This document shows, piece after piece, positions 8,256 through 16,554 of a stretch of 64,000 nt of DNA. A program made the translations under genes and the position numbers. Location: positions 806,001-870,000 of the forward strand of contig NZ_AP023418.1 of assembly GCF_018408575.1 (NCBI RefSeq), given 5' to 3'. The notes under the pieces are model-generated. The model saw nothing but the letters and a program-made list of their open reading frames with translations, had not been told where the DNA came from and ran no database searches. Numbering within the stretch: position 1 is the first letter of the stretch; each line of letters opens with the position of its first letter. Source of the stretch: Vescimonas coprocola. Its GTDB lineage: Bacteria > Bacillota > Clostridia > Oscillospirales > Oscillospiraceae.

Positions 8256-9652
8256 TGGATGTCCTCCTTGCTGCCGTCCTCCGCCACCAGCCGGGTGGAC
8301 AGGAAGGAGGTACGGCGATAGTAGATCAGCGTGGCGGCGCTGCATACCAGCCATCCGGCAGGATAGCCCATGACCAGCGGGATCAGCTCATGGGAGATGT
8401 AGTGGGACATAATGAACAGGTAGACCTGTCGGAACAGCACAAAGGAGCACAGCATGATGATCATGGTGGCCTTACTGTTTCCGGCGCCCCGCAGGGCAGC
8501 TGCGTAGACCTGATTAAAGCAGCACAGCACATAGAAGGGGGAGATACACCGCAGCAGCAGAGCGCCGTAGGCCACCACCTCCGGCTTCCGGTTGAAAAAG
8601 GCCGTCATCTGCGGGGCAAAGACCAGCACCGGAATCATCACCAGCACCGTGGCGGCCATGGCAATGGCCAGCGCACGGCGCACGCCCTGCCGAGCACGGG
8701 GCTCGTTGCCGCGGCCCAGATTCTGCCCCACAAAGGTAGTGGCGGACAGGGCCAGGGACTGCATCGGCAGCAGCATCAGCTGGTCGATCTTGGTATAGGC
8801 CGTCCAGCCGCCCATGCAGTCGGCGCCGAAGGAGTTGATGTAGGACTGGACAAAGACATTGGAGAAGGCGGTGATGGCCATTTGCAGAGCGGAGGGGACG
8901 CCCACCCGGATGATCTGCCGCAGCACAGGAAGATGGATGCGAAGGTCACGGGGGATCAGCCGCACTGTCTGCTCCGTTCGCAGAAGGACAACGATCACCA
9001 GAAGCGCCGAGACGGCCTGTGCAATAACCGTAGCCCATGCCACGCCCTCCACACCCATACCGAACCGCAGCACGAATAGCAGGTCCAGCGCCGTGTTCAG
9101 TACGGCGGAGACCACCAGAAAATAGAAGGGGCGGCGGGAATCCCCCACGGCCCGGAGGATGCCGGAGCCCATGTTGTAGATCAGTAGGCCGCTGATGCCG
9201 CCGAAATAGATGGTCAGATAGGCGGAGGACTCCGGAAACACCTCGGCAGGGGTGTTCATCAAACGCAGCATCAGGGGCGTAAAGCCGATGCCCAGCGCCG
9301 TGAATACTGCACACAGGATCACCGTCAGCACCAGCGCCGTGTGGACGGCGTCGTGGACCCTCTCCGTGCGTCGTGCGCCGTAGTACTGGCTGATGACCAC
9401 GCCGGCGCCGCTGGAAAAGCCCAGAAAGCAGCCGATGAGCATATTGACGATGGGGCCCACTGTGCCTACGGCGGAGAAGGCCTCGTTGGAGACGAAATTG
9501 CCCACCACCCATGTATCCACCATGTTGTATAGCTGCTGAAAGATGTTGCCCGCCAGCAGCGGCAGCGCAAAGCGAATCAGATGGCCGGTGATATTGCCTT
9601 CGGTCATATCCACGCCGGAGTGGGTCGGATGAGGGTGCTGGATATGGTGCAT
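8252..9652 (-). CDS. MATE family multidrug/sodium antiporter, 466 aa
   Basis: This integral membrane protein has about 12 hydrophobic segments in two similar halves. It opens with the MATE-typical GNITGHLIRFALPLLAGNIFQQLYNMVDTWVVG. MATE proteins export cationic drugs or metabolites using Na+ or H+. I start it at ATG 9652 because AAAGGA lies about 10 bp upstream; a 16-residue longer version has no good site, and Met at 9607 is also possible. It is co-translated with the 56-aa Cys protein downstream. Confidence 0.92.
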   Translation of the reverse strand: MHHIQHPHPTHSGVDMTEGNITGHLIRFALPLLAGNIFQQLYNMVDTWVVGNFVSNEAFSAVGTVGPIVNMLIGCFLGFSSGAGVVISQYYGARRTERVHDAVHTALVLTVILCAVFTALGIGFTPLMLRLMNTPAEVFPESSAYLTIYFGGISGLLIYNMGSGILRAVGDSRRPFYFLVVSAVLNTALDLLFVLRFGMGVEGVAWATVIAQAVSALLVIVVLLRTEQTVRLIPRDLRIHLPVLRQIIRVGVPSALQMAITAFSNVFVQSYINSFGADCMGGWTAYTKIDQLMLLPMQSLALSATTFVGQNLGRGNEPRARQGVRRALAIAMAATVLVMIPVLVFAPQMTAFFNRKPEVVAYGALLLRCISPFYVLCCFNQVYAAALRGAGNSKATMIIMLCSFVLFRQVYLFIMSHYISHELIPLVMGYPAGWLVCSAATLIYYRRTSFLSTRLVAEDGSKEDIQ

Positions 9653-9743
9653 AGTCTTGCGTTCCTTTACATGATTTTCGTATAGGTATAAGCATACCAC
9701 GGTTTGGATGGCGGTTCAATAGGCGCACCGCAAAATCCGGCAG

Positions 9744-10358
9744 CTACTCTACAAATTCCGACAGCTCTGCCGGACGCATGACGGACACCTCATAGGCCAC
9801 TCGCTCCTGCGGCCCGGTCTCCAGATTCTTGGTGTAGGTGCGGCTCTGGATGCGGCCCTCCACCGTCAGACGGGCGCCCACCGCCAGAATGGACGTCTGA
9901 CGGGCAACGGTACCCCATGCGATAAGGGGGAGGTAGTCCGCTCGGCCGTAGCGCCGGTTCACCGCCAGAATGATATCGCAGATCTCCCGTCCCAAGGGCG
10001 TGCAGCGCAGGGTAGGGGGCTTACAGAGCACGCCGGACAGCCGAATGCGATTCACCGGCCCCTCTCCACCGGGCTGGAGGGTCTGGGCAAAGACCGACAC
10101 CACCAGCCGTGGCCCCTGTCCGCTGCGGTTGTTGAAGGAGCGAAGCTGGCCGGTGACGGTGACGGCTGCGCCGGGGGACAGGGGACACAGCTCCAGCAGC
10201 GGCTGGGGGACGATCACCGGCAGACAGTCCTCCTGCCCGGAGAGCCGGGGGACGGACAGCAGGAACCGGGAGAAGCTCTGGCCGTGGTTGACGTGGGACG
10301 GCTGCGGCTGGGTGAGAACCTGTCCGCACAGAAGAACGTGGTTGAAGTTCTGTTCCAT
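9744..10358 (-). CDS. SSB-like protein with two OB folds, 204 aa
   Basis: Two OB-fold repeats can be read. The first (about residues 5-92) starts FNHVLLCGQVL and ends LVVSVFAQTLQ. The second (about 98-195) starts NRIRLSGVLCKPPTLRCTPLGREICDIILAVNRRYGRADYLPLIAWGTVA, strongly like a single SSB unit, and ends YEVSVMRPAEL. It lacks the acidic C-terminal tip (DDDIPF type) of housekeeping SSB. A single-stranded-DNA-binding role is inferred; it may serve replication or recombination. It is divergent from the radical SAM gene. Confidence 0.75.
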   Translation of the reverse strand: MEQNFNHVLLCGQVLTQPQPSHVNHGQSFSRFLLSVPRLSGQEDCLPVIVPQPLLELCPLSPGAAVTVTGQLRSFNNRSGQGPRLVVSVFAQTLQPGGEGPVNRIRLSGVLCKPPTLRCTPLGREICDIILAVNRRYGRADYLPLIAWGTVARQTSILAVGARLTVEGRIQSRTYTKNLETGPQERVAYEVSVMRPAELSEFVE

Positions 10359-10478
10359 ATTCGGTCACCTCGTTGGTTGAAGTCAGCACACTATATGTAC
10401 CGCCTGCGGAGAATATGTGCTTTTCAAACGGAAAGAAATCTGCTACAATGGAGCAAACGACCAAAGGAGCGTGAGACC

Positions 10479-11345
10479 ATGCGTTATAAGGGAAAGGTAT
10501 ACCGTCCGCCCAGTGAGGCTTACAGCCTCATCGTGCAGGTGACCTACGGATGCAGCCACAACGGCTGCGCCTTTTGCGATATGTACGACGACAAGCACTT
10601 CGCCATCCGACCCATGGAGGAGGTCCGGGAGGACTTCGAGATGGCCCGCCGGGTCTATAAAAAGGTGGAGCGGGTCTTTCTGGCGGACGGCGACGCCCTG
10701 ATGCGGAAAACGGAGGAGCTGAGCCAGATCCTGGGCCTGATCTACGGTCTGTTCCCGGAGTGCCAGCGGGTGACGTGCTACGCCTCGCCCACCAGTCTCC
10801 AGATCAAAAGCGAGGAGGACTTGCGCCTGCTGCGGTCTCAGGGCCTGACCATGGTGTATATGGGGCTGGAGTCCGGCTGTGATGAGGTGCTGCGCCGGAT
10901 GAACAAGGGCCACACGGCGGCGGCCATCGTGGCGGCGGGGCAGAAGGCCCGGCGCTGTGGACTGGCTCTGTCGGTAACGGCCATCTCAGGACTTGGGAGC
11001 CGGGAGCTGATGCGGGAGCACGCCATCGGTACGGCGGAGGCATTCAGCGCCATGAAGCCGGAGTACATCGGTCTGCTGACGCTGATGGTGGAGCCGGGTA
11101 CGCCGCTGGAGAAATGGGTGCGTGAGGGCAGCTTTACCGTTCTGGGCCCGGAGGATATCCTGCGGGAGACGGAGCTGCTGCTCCAGCACATCGACAGCGA
11201 GGGCAGCGTATTCCGGATGAACCACGCCTCCAACTACCTGACGCTGAAGGGGACGCTGAATCAGGACCGGGACGCCATGCTGGAGCGAGTGCGGAAGGGC
11301 CTGGAGGGCTACGGCCTGCGACCGGAGTACTTGCGTGCTCTGTGA
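10479..11345 (+). CDS. Radical SAM protein with CX4CX2C cluster motif, 288 aa
   Basis: The cluster loop is TYGCSHNGCAFCDMYDDK (CX4CX2C, not the canonical CX3CX2C), followed by a TIM-barrel pattern with YMGLESGCDEVLRRMNKGH and SVTAISGLGSRE. The protein opens with YRPPSEAYSLIVQVT, typical of a conserved Clostridial radical SAM family of unknown reaction. I start it at ATG 10479, where an AAAGGAGC site precedes it; the open frame extends upstream without a better start. A long hairpin follows the stop codon. Confidence 0.85.
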   Translation: MRYKGKVYRPPSEAYSLIVQVTYGCSHNGCAFCDMYDDKHFAIRPMEEVREDFEMARRVYKKVERVFLADGDALMRKTEELSQILGLIYGLFPECQRVTCYASPTSLQIKSEEDLRLLRSQGLTMVYMGLESGCDEVLRRMNKGHTAAAIVAAGQKARRCGLALSVTAISGLGSRELMREHAIGTAEAFSAMKPEYIGLLTLMVEPGTPLEKWVREGSFTVLGPEDILRETELLLQHIDSEGSVFRMNHASNYLTLKGTLNQDRDAMLERVRKGLEGYGLRPEYLRAL

Positions 11346-11384
11346 GCGCTGCGAGCAAAGAACTGTAAAGTATTATTATTTCAC

Positions 11385-11416
11385 AGAGGAAGCCGCCCTC
11401 CGGGGCGGCTTCCTCT
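11385..11416 (+). terminator. Long GC-rich hairpin after the radical SAM gene
   Basis: AGAGGAAGCCGCCC pairs perfectly over 14 bp with GGGCGGCTTCCTCT around a tccg loop. There is no clear U-tract, so termination strength is uncertain. Confidence 0.6.
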
Positions 11417-11459
11417 GCACTCAGGCAGCGCCCGCCTGCGGGAGAAATGTTTTTCCCTG

Positions 11460-11488
11460 TTGCCTTTTCGCTGGGAATTTGCTATAAT
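11460..11488 (+). promoter_or_regulatory. Sigma-A-type promoter of ruvCAB
   Basis: TTGCCT (11460-11465), a 17-bp spacer and TATAAT (11483-11488) lie 44 bp before ruvC. I looked for a LexA box here and saw none. Confidence 0.7.
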
Positions 11489-11532
11489 AAACTGATTTTA
11501 TATCCTCTGCGGGTGAACGGGAAGGAGCGGCT

Positions 11533-12045
11533 ATGCGTATTTTGGGCATTGATCCGGGAGTGGCCACCGTGGGCTTCGGCGTCATCGATTCCGAGGGCGG
11601 GCGGCAGCGGATGGTCCAGTACGGAGCCATTACCACCCCGGCGGGTATGCCGCTGGCAGCCCGGCTGGTGCAGATCGGGGACGATCTGGGGCAGTTGATC
11701 CGGCAATTCCAGCCGGATGAGATGTCCGTCGAGGAGCTGTTTTTCAGCAAGAACATCACCACCGGTATTGCCGTGGCCCACGGGCGGGGGGTATTGCTGT
11801 ACACGGCGGAGAAAATGCACTTGCCAGTATATGAATACACTCCCATGCAGATCAAGCAGGCGGTGGTAGGCTACGGTCTGGCGGAGAAGCGGCAGGTCAT
11901 GGATATGACCCGGCGGCTGCTGAAGCTGAAGGCCGTCCCCCGGCCTGACGATGCCGCCGATGCGCTGGCCATCGCCATCTGCCACGCCCGCAGCGCCACG
12001 TCCCTGCTGCGGCGAAAGGACCCCGATGTAAAGGAGACGGTCTGA
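11533..12045 (+). CDS. ruvC: Holliday junction endonuclease RuvC, 170 aa
   Basis: RuvC cuts Holliday junctions symmetrically as a dimer with RuvAB. Catalytic acidic residues are visible: Asp7 in LGIDPGVATVGFG, Glu in SVEELFF (about residue 67), and the C-terminal pair in RPDDAADALAIAICH (about 137-148). The length is typical. ruvA begins 2 bp after the stop codon, followed by ruvB, so the three form one operon. Confidence 0.96.
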   Translation: MRILGIDPGVATVGFGVIDSEGGRQRMVQYGAITTPAGMPLAARLVQIGDDLGQLIRQFQPDEMSVEELFFSKNITTGIAVAHGRGVLLYTAEKMHLPVYEYTPMQIKQAVVGYGLAEKRQVMDMTRRLLKLKAVPRPDDAADALAIAICHARSATSLLRRKDPDVKETV

Positions 12046-12047
12046 AT

Positions 12048-12650
12048 ATGTTTTACTATCTCAACGGCACCGTGGCGGAGATCGCCGCCGGTCTGGCCGT
12101 CATCGACTGCGGCGGCGTGGGCTATGCCTGCGCCACCACAAACTATACCCTGTCTCAGCTGAAAAAGGGGGAGAGGGCCAGGCTCTACACCTACCTCCAC
12201 GTGCGGGAGGATATCTTCGAGCTGTACGGCTTTGCCAGTCAGCAGGAGCTCAACAGCTTCAAGATGCTCATCGGCGTGTCCGGTGTTGGCCCTAAGGCGG
12301 CGCTGGCCATTCTGTCGGCCACCACACCCCAGAATCTGGCCCTGTCCATCGTGACGGAGGACGAGAAGGCGCTGACGGCGGCGCAGGGTATCGGCAAGAA
12401 GATTGCTCAGCGCATCATTCTGGAGTTGAAGGATAAGCTGGCCAAGGAACAGAGCAGCTTCACGGTACCGAGCGGCGGCGGCAGCGCCCCCATGCCCTTA
12501 GGCGGCAGCAAGTCCGGCGAGGCGGCGGCAGCGCTGGCAGTGCTGGGCTACGGCTCTCAGGAGATCAGTACGGCCCTGAAGGGCATCGATATGGACGCTC
12601 TGCCGCTGGAGGAGATCATCCGGCAGGCGCTGAAGAAAATGGTAAAGTGA
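12048..12650 (+). CDS. ruvA: Holliday junction branch migration protein RuvA, 200 aa
   Basis: RuvA binds four-way junctions as a tetramer and loads RuvB rings. The N-terminal OB domain starts MFYYLNGTVAEI. Two helix-hairpin-helix motifs are visible: LIGVSGVGPKAALAIL (about 79-94) and AAQGIGKKIAQRIILELKDK (about 113-132). The C-terminal RuvB-contact domain (about 150-200) ends in an ALKKMVK helix. The length is normal. Confidence 0.96.
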   Translation: MFYYLNGTVAEIAAGLAVIDCGGVGYACATTNYTLSQLKKGERARLYTYLHVREDIFELYGFASQQELNSFKMLIGVSGVGPKAALAILSATTPQNLALSIVTEDEKALTAAQGIGKKIAQRIILELKDKLAKEQSSFTVPSGGGSAPMPLGGSKSGEAAAALAVLGYGSQEISTALKGIDMDALPLEEIIRQALKKMVK

Positions 12651-12679
12651 CATGAAAAGCAGGAGAAGGGGGGAGACGT

Positions 12680-13720
12680 ATGAGCATTGATTTCGGCACC
12701 GATATCTACGAGGAGCCACTGGTAGCCAAGACGCTGCTGCCGGAGGACAATGCGGAGGTGAGCCTGCGCCCCCATACACTGGCGGAGTACATCGGCCAGA
12801 CCAAGGCCAAGGAGAATCTCTCCGTCTTTATCGAGGCCGCCCGGCGGCGGACGGAGCCGCTGGATCATGTGCTGCTCCACGGCCCTCCGGGTCTGGGCAA
12901 GACCACGCTGGCGGGCATCATCGCCGCCGAGATGGGAGTCAACATCCGCATCACCTCCGGCCCGGCCATTGAAAAGCCCGGTGATCTGGCGGCCCTGCTG
13001 ACGAATCTCAGCGAAAACGACATTCTCTTTGTGGACGAGATCCACCGGCTGAACCGCTCCGTGGAGGAGATTTTGTACCCCGCCATGGAGGACTATGCCA
13101 TCGACATCATCATCGGCAAGGGCCCTTCCGCCAACTCCATTCGGCTGGATCTGCCCAAGTTCACCCTCATCGGCGCCACCACACGGGCCGGACAGCTGTC
13201 CGCTCCGCTGCGGGACCGGTTCGGCGTAACACTGCGGCTGGAGCTCTATACCCCGGAAGAACTGGCCCTGATCGTCACCCGCAGCGCCGGAATACTGAAT
13301 GTCCCCATTCAACCGGAGGGCGCCATGGAGATCGCACGGCGCTCCCGTGGAACGCCCCGTATCGCCAACCGGATGCTGCGGCGGGTGCGGGACTTTGCTC
13401 AGGTGCGGGCGGACGGTGTTATTACCAAGGCCGTAGCGGATCACGCCCTGCAGGCGCTGGAGATCGACTATCTGGGGCTGGATCCAGTGGACCGGCGGAT
13501 GCTGCGGGCCATCATCGAAAACTACGGCGGCGGCCCGGTGGGGCTGGAAACGCTGGCCGCTACCATCGGCGAGGAGTCCGTGACGCTGGAGGATGTGTAT
13601 GAGCCGTACCTCATGCAGTTGGGCTTCCTGACCCGGACACCCCGTGGCCGCTGCGTCACCCGGAAGGCATATGAGCACCTGCACATAGCGTTTTTAGGAC
13701 AGGAACAGCTGGAGATATAA
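12680..13720 (+). CDS. ruvB: Holliday junction helicase RuvB, 346 aa
   Basis: RuvB is the AAA+ hexameric motor for branch migration. It has [15 protein letters not shown], Walker [13 protein letters not shown] (about 72-83), Walker [17 protein letters not shown] (about 115-130), sensor 1 [20 protein letters not shown] with the Arg finger, and a C-terminal winged helix ending TPRGR. It is the third gene of ruvCAB, 29 bp after ruvA with a GGGGGAG-type site. glmM follows after 19 bp. Confidence 0.97.
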   Translation: MSIDFGTDIYEEPLVAKTLLPEDNAEVSLRPHTLAEYIGQTKAKENLSVFIEAARRRTEPLDHVLLHGPPGLGKTTLAGIIAAEMGVNIRITSGPAIEKPGDLAALLTNLSENDILFVDEIHRLNRSVEEILYPAMEDYAIDIIIGKGPSANSIRLDLPKFTLIGATTRAGQLSAPLRDRFGVTLRLELYTPEELALIVTRSAGILNVPIQPEGAMEIARRSRGTPRIANRMLRRVRDFAQVRADGVITKAVADHALQALEIDYLGLDPVDRRMLRAIIENYGGGPVGLETLAATIGEESVTLEDVYEPYLMQLGFLTRTPRGRCVTRKAYEHLHIAFLGQEQLEI

Positions 13721-13739
13721 GGAGTAGGAGGAACCTCTT

Positions 13740-15107
13740 ATGGGCAAACTGTTTGGCACGGATGGCATCCGTGGTATCGTTGGTGAAAATCTCACCGTAG
13801 AACTGGCTTTTCATGTGGGGCAGGCAGTGGCTGCCGTCCTGACGGAGGAGAAGGGGAGCAAGCCCACCATTACCATCGGCAAGGACACCCGTATCTCCTC
13901 GGATATGCTGGAGGCGGCGCTGATGGCGGGCATCTGCTCTGTGGGCGGTGACGTGATGCCCCTTGGCACCATTCCCACACCGGCGGTGGCGTATCTGACG
14001 GTGCTGGAGCAGGCGGATGCGGGCATCGTCATCTCGGCATCCCACAACCCCTATGAGCACAACGGCATCAAGGTGTTCAACGCTCGGGGCTATAAGCTTT
14101 CCGACGAGAGTGAGGCCCGTGTGGAGGAGCTGATCCTCAGCGGCGCTCCCATGGACGTCAAGACCCACGGCGAGATCGGCAAGCGCCTTCACGGGATGCG
14201 GCAGATGAAGCGGGATTACATCGACCATCTGATTTCCAGCATCGACTGCGACCTGTCGGGCCTGCGGGTGCTGGTGGACTGCGCCAACGGCGCGGCCTCT
14301 GCCACAGCGCCGGATCTGTTTGACGGCCTGCCCCTGCACGCAGATTTCATCCACCGAGAGCCGGACGGCGTGAACATCAACGACGGCTGCGGCTCCACCC
14401 ACCTGAAATCCCTGTCCGAGGGCGTGGTGGCCGGCGGCTACGACTTGGGCATCGCCTTCGACGGCGACGCCGACCGCTGCCTACTGGTGGACGAGACGGG
14501 CCATACCATCGACGGAGACAAGGTGATGGCTGTCTGCGGTGCCGATCTGCGGCGTCACGGAAAGCTCTCCGGCAACGCCATCGTGGCCACGGTGATGTCC
14601 AATCTCGGCCTGCACGAGTACTGCCGCAAGGAGGGTATCGAGCTGGTATGCACCGCCGTAGGCGACCGCCATGTGCTGGAGAAGATGCTGGAGTGCGGCT
14701 ACGCCATCGGCGGCGAGCAGTCGGGCCACACGATCTTCCGGGAATACGCCACCACCGGCGACGGTGAGCTGACGGCTCTGCAATTCCTGCAGGCCCTGCG
14801 CCGCTCCGGAAAGCGGGCCTCCGAACTGGCATCCTGCTGCCCCCAGTATCCACAGGAGCTTATCAATGTGGCCGTATCCCACGTTCCCGGCGTCAAGGAT
14901 GCGATCATGCAGGATCCCGCCCTCCGGCACGCTATCGCTCAGATGGAGCAGGAGTTGGCCGGAAAGGGACGTGTTCTGATCCGTCCCTCCGGTACGGAGG
15001 CCCTGATTCGGGTCATGGTGGAGGCGAAAACCACCGAAGTTGCCCGAAAAGTGGCGGAAGATTTAGCTGATCTCATAAAAATTCTGTCTGAAAAAATACA
15101 GTTTTGA
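13740..15107 (+). CDS. glmM: Phosphoglucosamine mutase GlmM, 455 aa
   Basis: GlmM converts glucosamine-6-phosphate to glucosamine-1-phosphate for UDP-GlcNAc and the cell wall. It opens with GKLFGTDGIRGIVGE. The phosphorylated catalytic serine is Ser101 in ISASHNPYEHNGIK. The metal loop is AFDGDADRCLLVDE (about 240-253), the sugar loop GGEQSGH (about 323-329) and the phosphate loop RPSGTEALIRVMVEA near the end. The length is normal. The next gene has its own promoter just after the stop codon. Confidence 0.97.
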   Translation: MGKLFGTDGIRGIVGENLTVELAFHVGQAVAAVLTEEKGSKPTITIGKDTRISSDMLEAALMAGICSVGGDVMPLGTIPTPAVAYLTVLEQADAGIVISASHNPYEHNGIKVFNARGYKLSDESEARVEELILSGAPMDVKTHGEIGKRLHGMRQMKRDYIDHLISSIDCDLSGLRVLVDCANGAASATAPDLFDGLPLHADFIHREPDGVNINDGCGSTHLKSLSEGVVAGGYDLGIAFDGDADRCLLVDETGHTIDGDKVMAVCGADLRRHGKLSGNAIVATVMSNLGLHEYCRKEGIELVCTAVGDRHVLEKMLECGYAIGGEQSGHTIFREYATTGDGELTALQFLQALRRSGKRASELASCCPQYPQELINVAVSHVPGVKDAIMQDPALRHAIAQMEQELAGKGRVLIRPSGTEALIRVMVEAKTTEVARKVAEDLADLIKILSEKIQF

Positions 15108-15125
15108 CAAATCGTCGTGGATGAC

Positions 15126-15155
15126 TTGACAAATTCTTTAGTGAAAAGGTATAAT
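15126..15155 (+). promoter_or_regulatory. Consensus promoter abutting the sigma-factor start codon
   Basis: TTGACA (15126-15131), 18-bp spacer, TATAAT (15150-15155). The ATG at 15161 is only 5 bp past the -10 box, so transcription would begin at or next to the start codon, leaving no room for a ribosome-binding site. Confidence 0.75.
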
Positions 15156-15160
15156 AGACT

Positions 15161-15784
15161 ATGACAAAGGATCAGGAATCCGGCGGCGCCCCTCTGGAAC
15201 AGCTGCCGGACGAGGCGTTGTGCCGCCTTATCAGGGAGCAGGACCGTCCGGCGGAGGAGGTTCTGGCCGCCCGTTACCATCGGGTGGTTCGTTCCTGCGC
15301 CCGGCCCTATTTTCTGGCGGGCGGAGACAGCGAGGACCTGATGCAGGAGGGGATGTTCGGTCTCATCAAGGCCATGCGGGAGTATGACCCGGACCGGGAT
15401 GCCTCCTTCCGAACCTTTGCCGAAACGTGTATCCGCCACCGGCTCTATTCCGTTGTGAAGGCTGCGGCGGGGGGGAAGCACGCCCCATTGAATCAATCGG
15501 TTCCCTTGAATCCCTCACTCTTTGAAGCAAATGTTTCCTTTGCACAGCCCGGTCCCGAGGATCTGCTGATCGACAGGGAGAAGGCTGTCAGCCTGCTGGA
15601 GAATGTCCGCAAGCAGCTGTCCGAATTCGAGGTCATGATTTTAGGGTTTTATCTGGACGGTCTTACCTGCCGTGAGATCGCTGCGGCCGTCGGCCGGTCC
15701 CCCAAGTCGGTGGACAACGCCGTGCAGCGCATCCGGCGCAAGGTGGCTCGGCAACTTTCATCAGGCGATATCAGCAAGCGCTGA
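15161..15784 (+). CDS. SigH (Spo0H)-like sigma-70 family factor, 207 aa
   Basis: Region 2 is YFLAGGDSEDLMQEGMFGLIKAMREYDPDRDASFRTFAETCIRHRLYSVVK (about 48-98), the Spo0H pattern. Region 4 is LSEFEVMILGFYLDGLTCREIAAAVGRSPKSVDNAVQRIRRK (about 150-192) with its helix-turn-helix. Spo0H directs early sporulation and stationary-phase genes in Bacillus. The N-terminus aligns with SigH from LEQLPDEALCRLI on, which supports the 15161 start, but no Shine-Dalgarno is possible given the promoter position (leaderless mRNA). Identity as SigH rather than a related stress sigma is likely but not proven. Confidence 0.85.
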   Translation: MTKDQESGGAPLEQLPDEALCRLIREQDRPAEEVLAARYHRVVRSCARPYFLAGGDSEDLMQEGMFGLIKAMREYDPDRDASFRTFAETCIRHRLYSVVKAAAGGKHAPLNQSVPLNPSLFEANVSFAQPGPEDLLIDREKAVSLLENVRKQLSEFEVMILGFYLDGLTCREIAAAVGRSPKSVDNAVQRIRRKVARQLSSGDISKR

Positions 15785-15819
15785 ACGCAATATATTTTTC
15801 TCAAAGAGAGGGTAACATC

Positions 15820-16098
15820 ATGTACGAAGACAAGACTTTGGTTTGCAAGGAGTGCGGTAAGGAGTTCGTTTTCACCGCCGGTGAGCAGGAGTTCTACGCT
15901 GAGCGTGGTTTCCAGAACGAGCCTCAGCGCTGCAAGGCCTGCCGCGACGCTCGCAAGAACGCCGCCCGTGGCCCCCGTGAGTACTTCACCGCTACCTGTG
16001 CAGCCTGCGGCGGCGAGGCGAAGGTTCCCTTCGAACCCAAGACCGACCGTCCCGTGTATTGCAGCGATTGCTTCGCTAAGATGCGTGAGAACGGCTGA
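15820..16098 (+). CDS. Zinc-ribbon protein (CxxC pairs), 92 aa
   Basis: The protein opens with DKTLVCKECGKEFVFTAGEQEFYAERGF, contains RCKACRDARKN, and ends with a second ribbon (CAACGG...CSDCF). This is the 'probable zinc-ribbon' family of Firmicutes, often near ribosome or sporulation genes; no reaction is known. It follows the sigma factor by 35 bp with an AGAGGG site. A strong hairpin lies downstream. Confidence 0.85.
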   Translation: MYEDKTLVCKECGKEFVFTAGEQEFYAERGFQNEPQRCKACRDARKNAARGPREYFTATCAACGGEAKVPFEPKTDRPVYCSDCFAKMRENG

Positions 16099-16117
16099 TC
16101 AGCCAGACTGACATATG

Positions 16118-16155
16118 ATGCGGGAGCTGCCTATGCGGCGGCTCCCGCATTTTAT
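16118..16155 (+). terminator. Rho-independent terminator after the zinc-ribbon gene
   Basis: ATGCGGGAGC (16118-16127) pairs with GCTCCCGCAT (16141-16150), then TTTATAT. Confidence 0.8.
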
Positions 16156-16219
16156 ATGCCCAGCCCGATACGGACTCTGCATTTTCTGTGATTTTCACAG
16201 GCTGTTCATGATTTTCCTG

Positions 16220-16248
16220 TTGAAAAAGACGGAAACATGGGATATACT
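16220..16248 (+). promoter_or_regulatory. Promoter of the DUF1858 gene
   Basis: TTGAAA (16220-16225), 17-bp spacer, TATACT (16243-16248), 33 bp before the start codon, which has a GGAGG site. Confidence 0.65.
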
Positions 16249-16281
16249 AACGATGTAAATATCAAACGGAGGTTTTGACAC

Positions 16282-16491
16282 ATGATCGAAATCAAAAAGG
16301 ACACCATCATCGGTGATATTCTGGATGTTGCCCCTCAGACCGCTCCCATCTTCTTCTCCATCGGTATGCACTGCCTGGGTTGCCCCTCTTCCCGTGGCGA
16401 GACTGTGGAGGAGGCCTGCGCCGTTCACGGTGTGGACGTGGACAAGCTGCTGGAGCTGGTGAATCAGGAGGCCAACAAGGCCGCTGAGTAA
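16282..16491 (+). CDS. DUF1858 / hybrid-cluster-associated redox disulfide protein, 69 aa
   Basis: The whole protein is one DUF1858 domain: IKKDTIIGDILDVAPQTAPIF, then GMHCLGCPSSRGETVEEAC. The conserved CxxC (HCLGC) and a third Cys in EEACAVHG are the presumed redox or Fe-S binding residues. Such small proteins are found beside hybrid-cluster proteins or as domains of larger ones; the specific role is unknown. It forms a single-gene unit bracketed by a promoter and a terminator. Confidence 0.88.
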   Translation: MIEIKKDTIIGDILDVAPQTAPIFFSIGMHCLGCPSSRGETVEEACAVHGVDVDKLLELVNQEANKAAE

Positions 16492-16499
16492 AACGCAGC

Positions 16500-16537
16500 G
16501 AACGCATACGGTCATGGTGCCGTATGCGTTCCTTTCT
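16500..16537 (+). terminator. Terminator after the DUF1858 gene
   Basis: GAACGCATACGG (16500-16511) pairs perfectly with CCGTATGCGTTC (16520-16531), followed by CTTTCT. It sits just before the trmK ribosome-binding site. Confidence 0.8.
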
Positions 16538-16554
16538 GTCTGGAAGGAGGCCCC

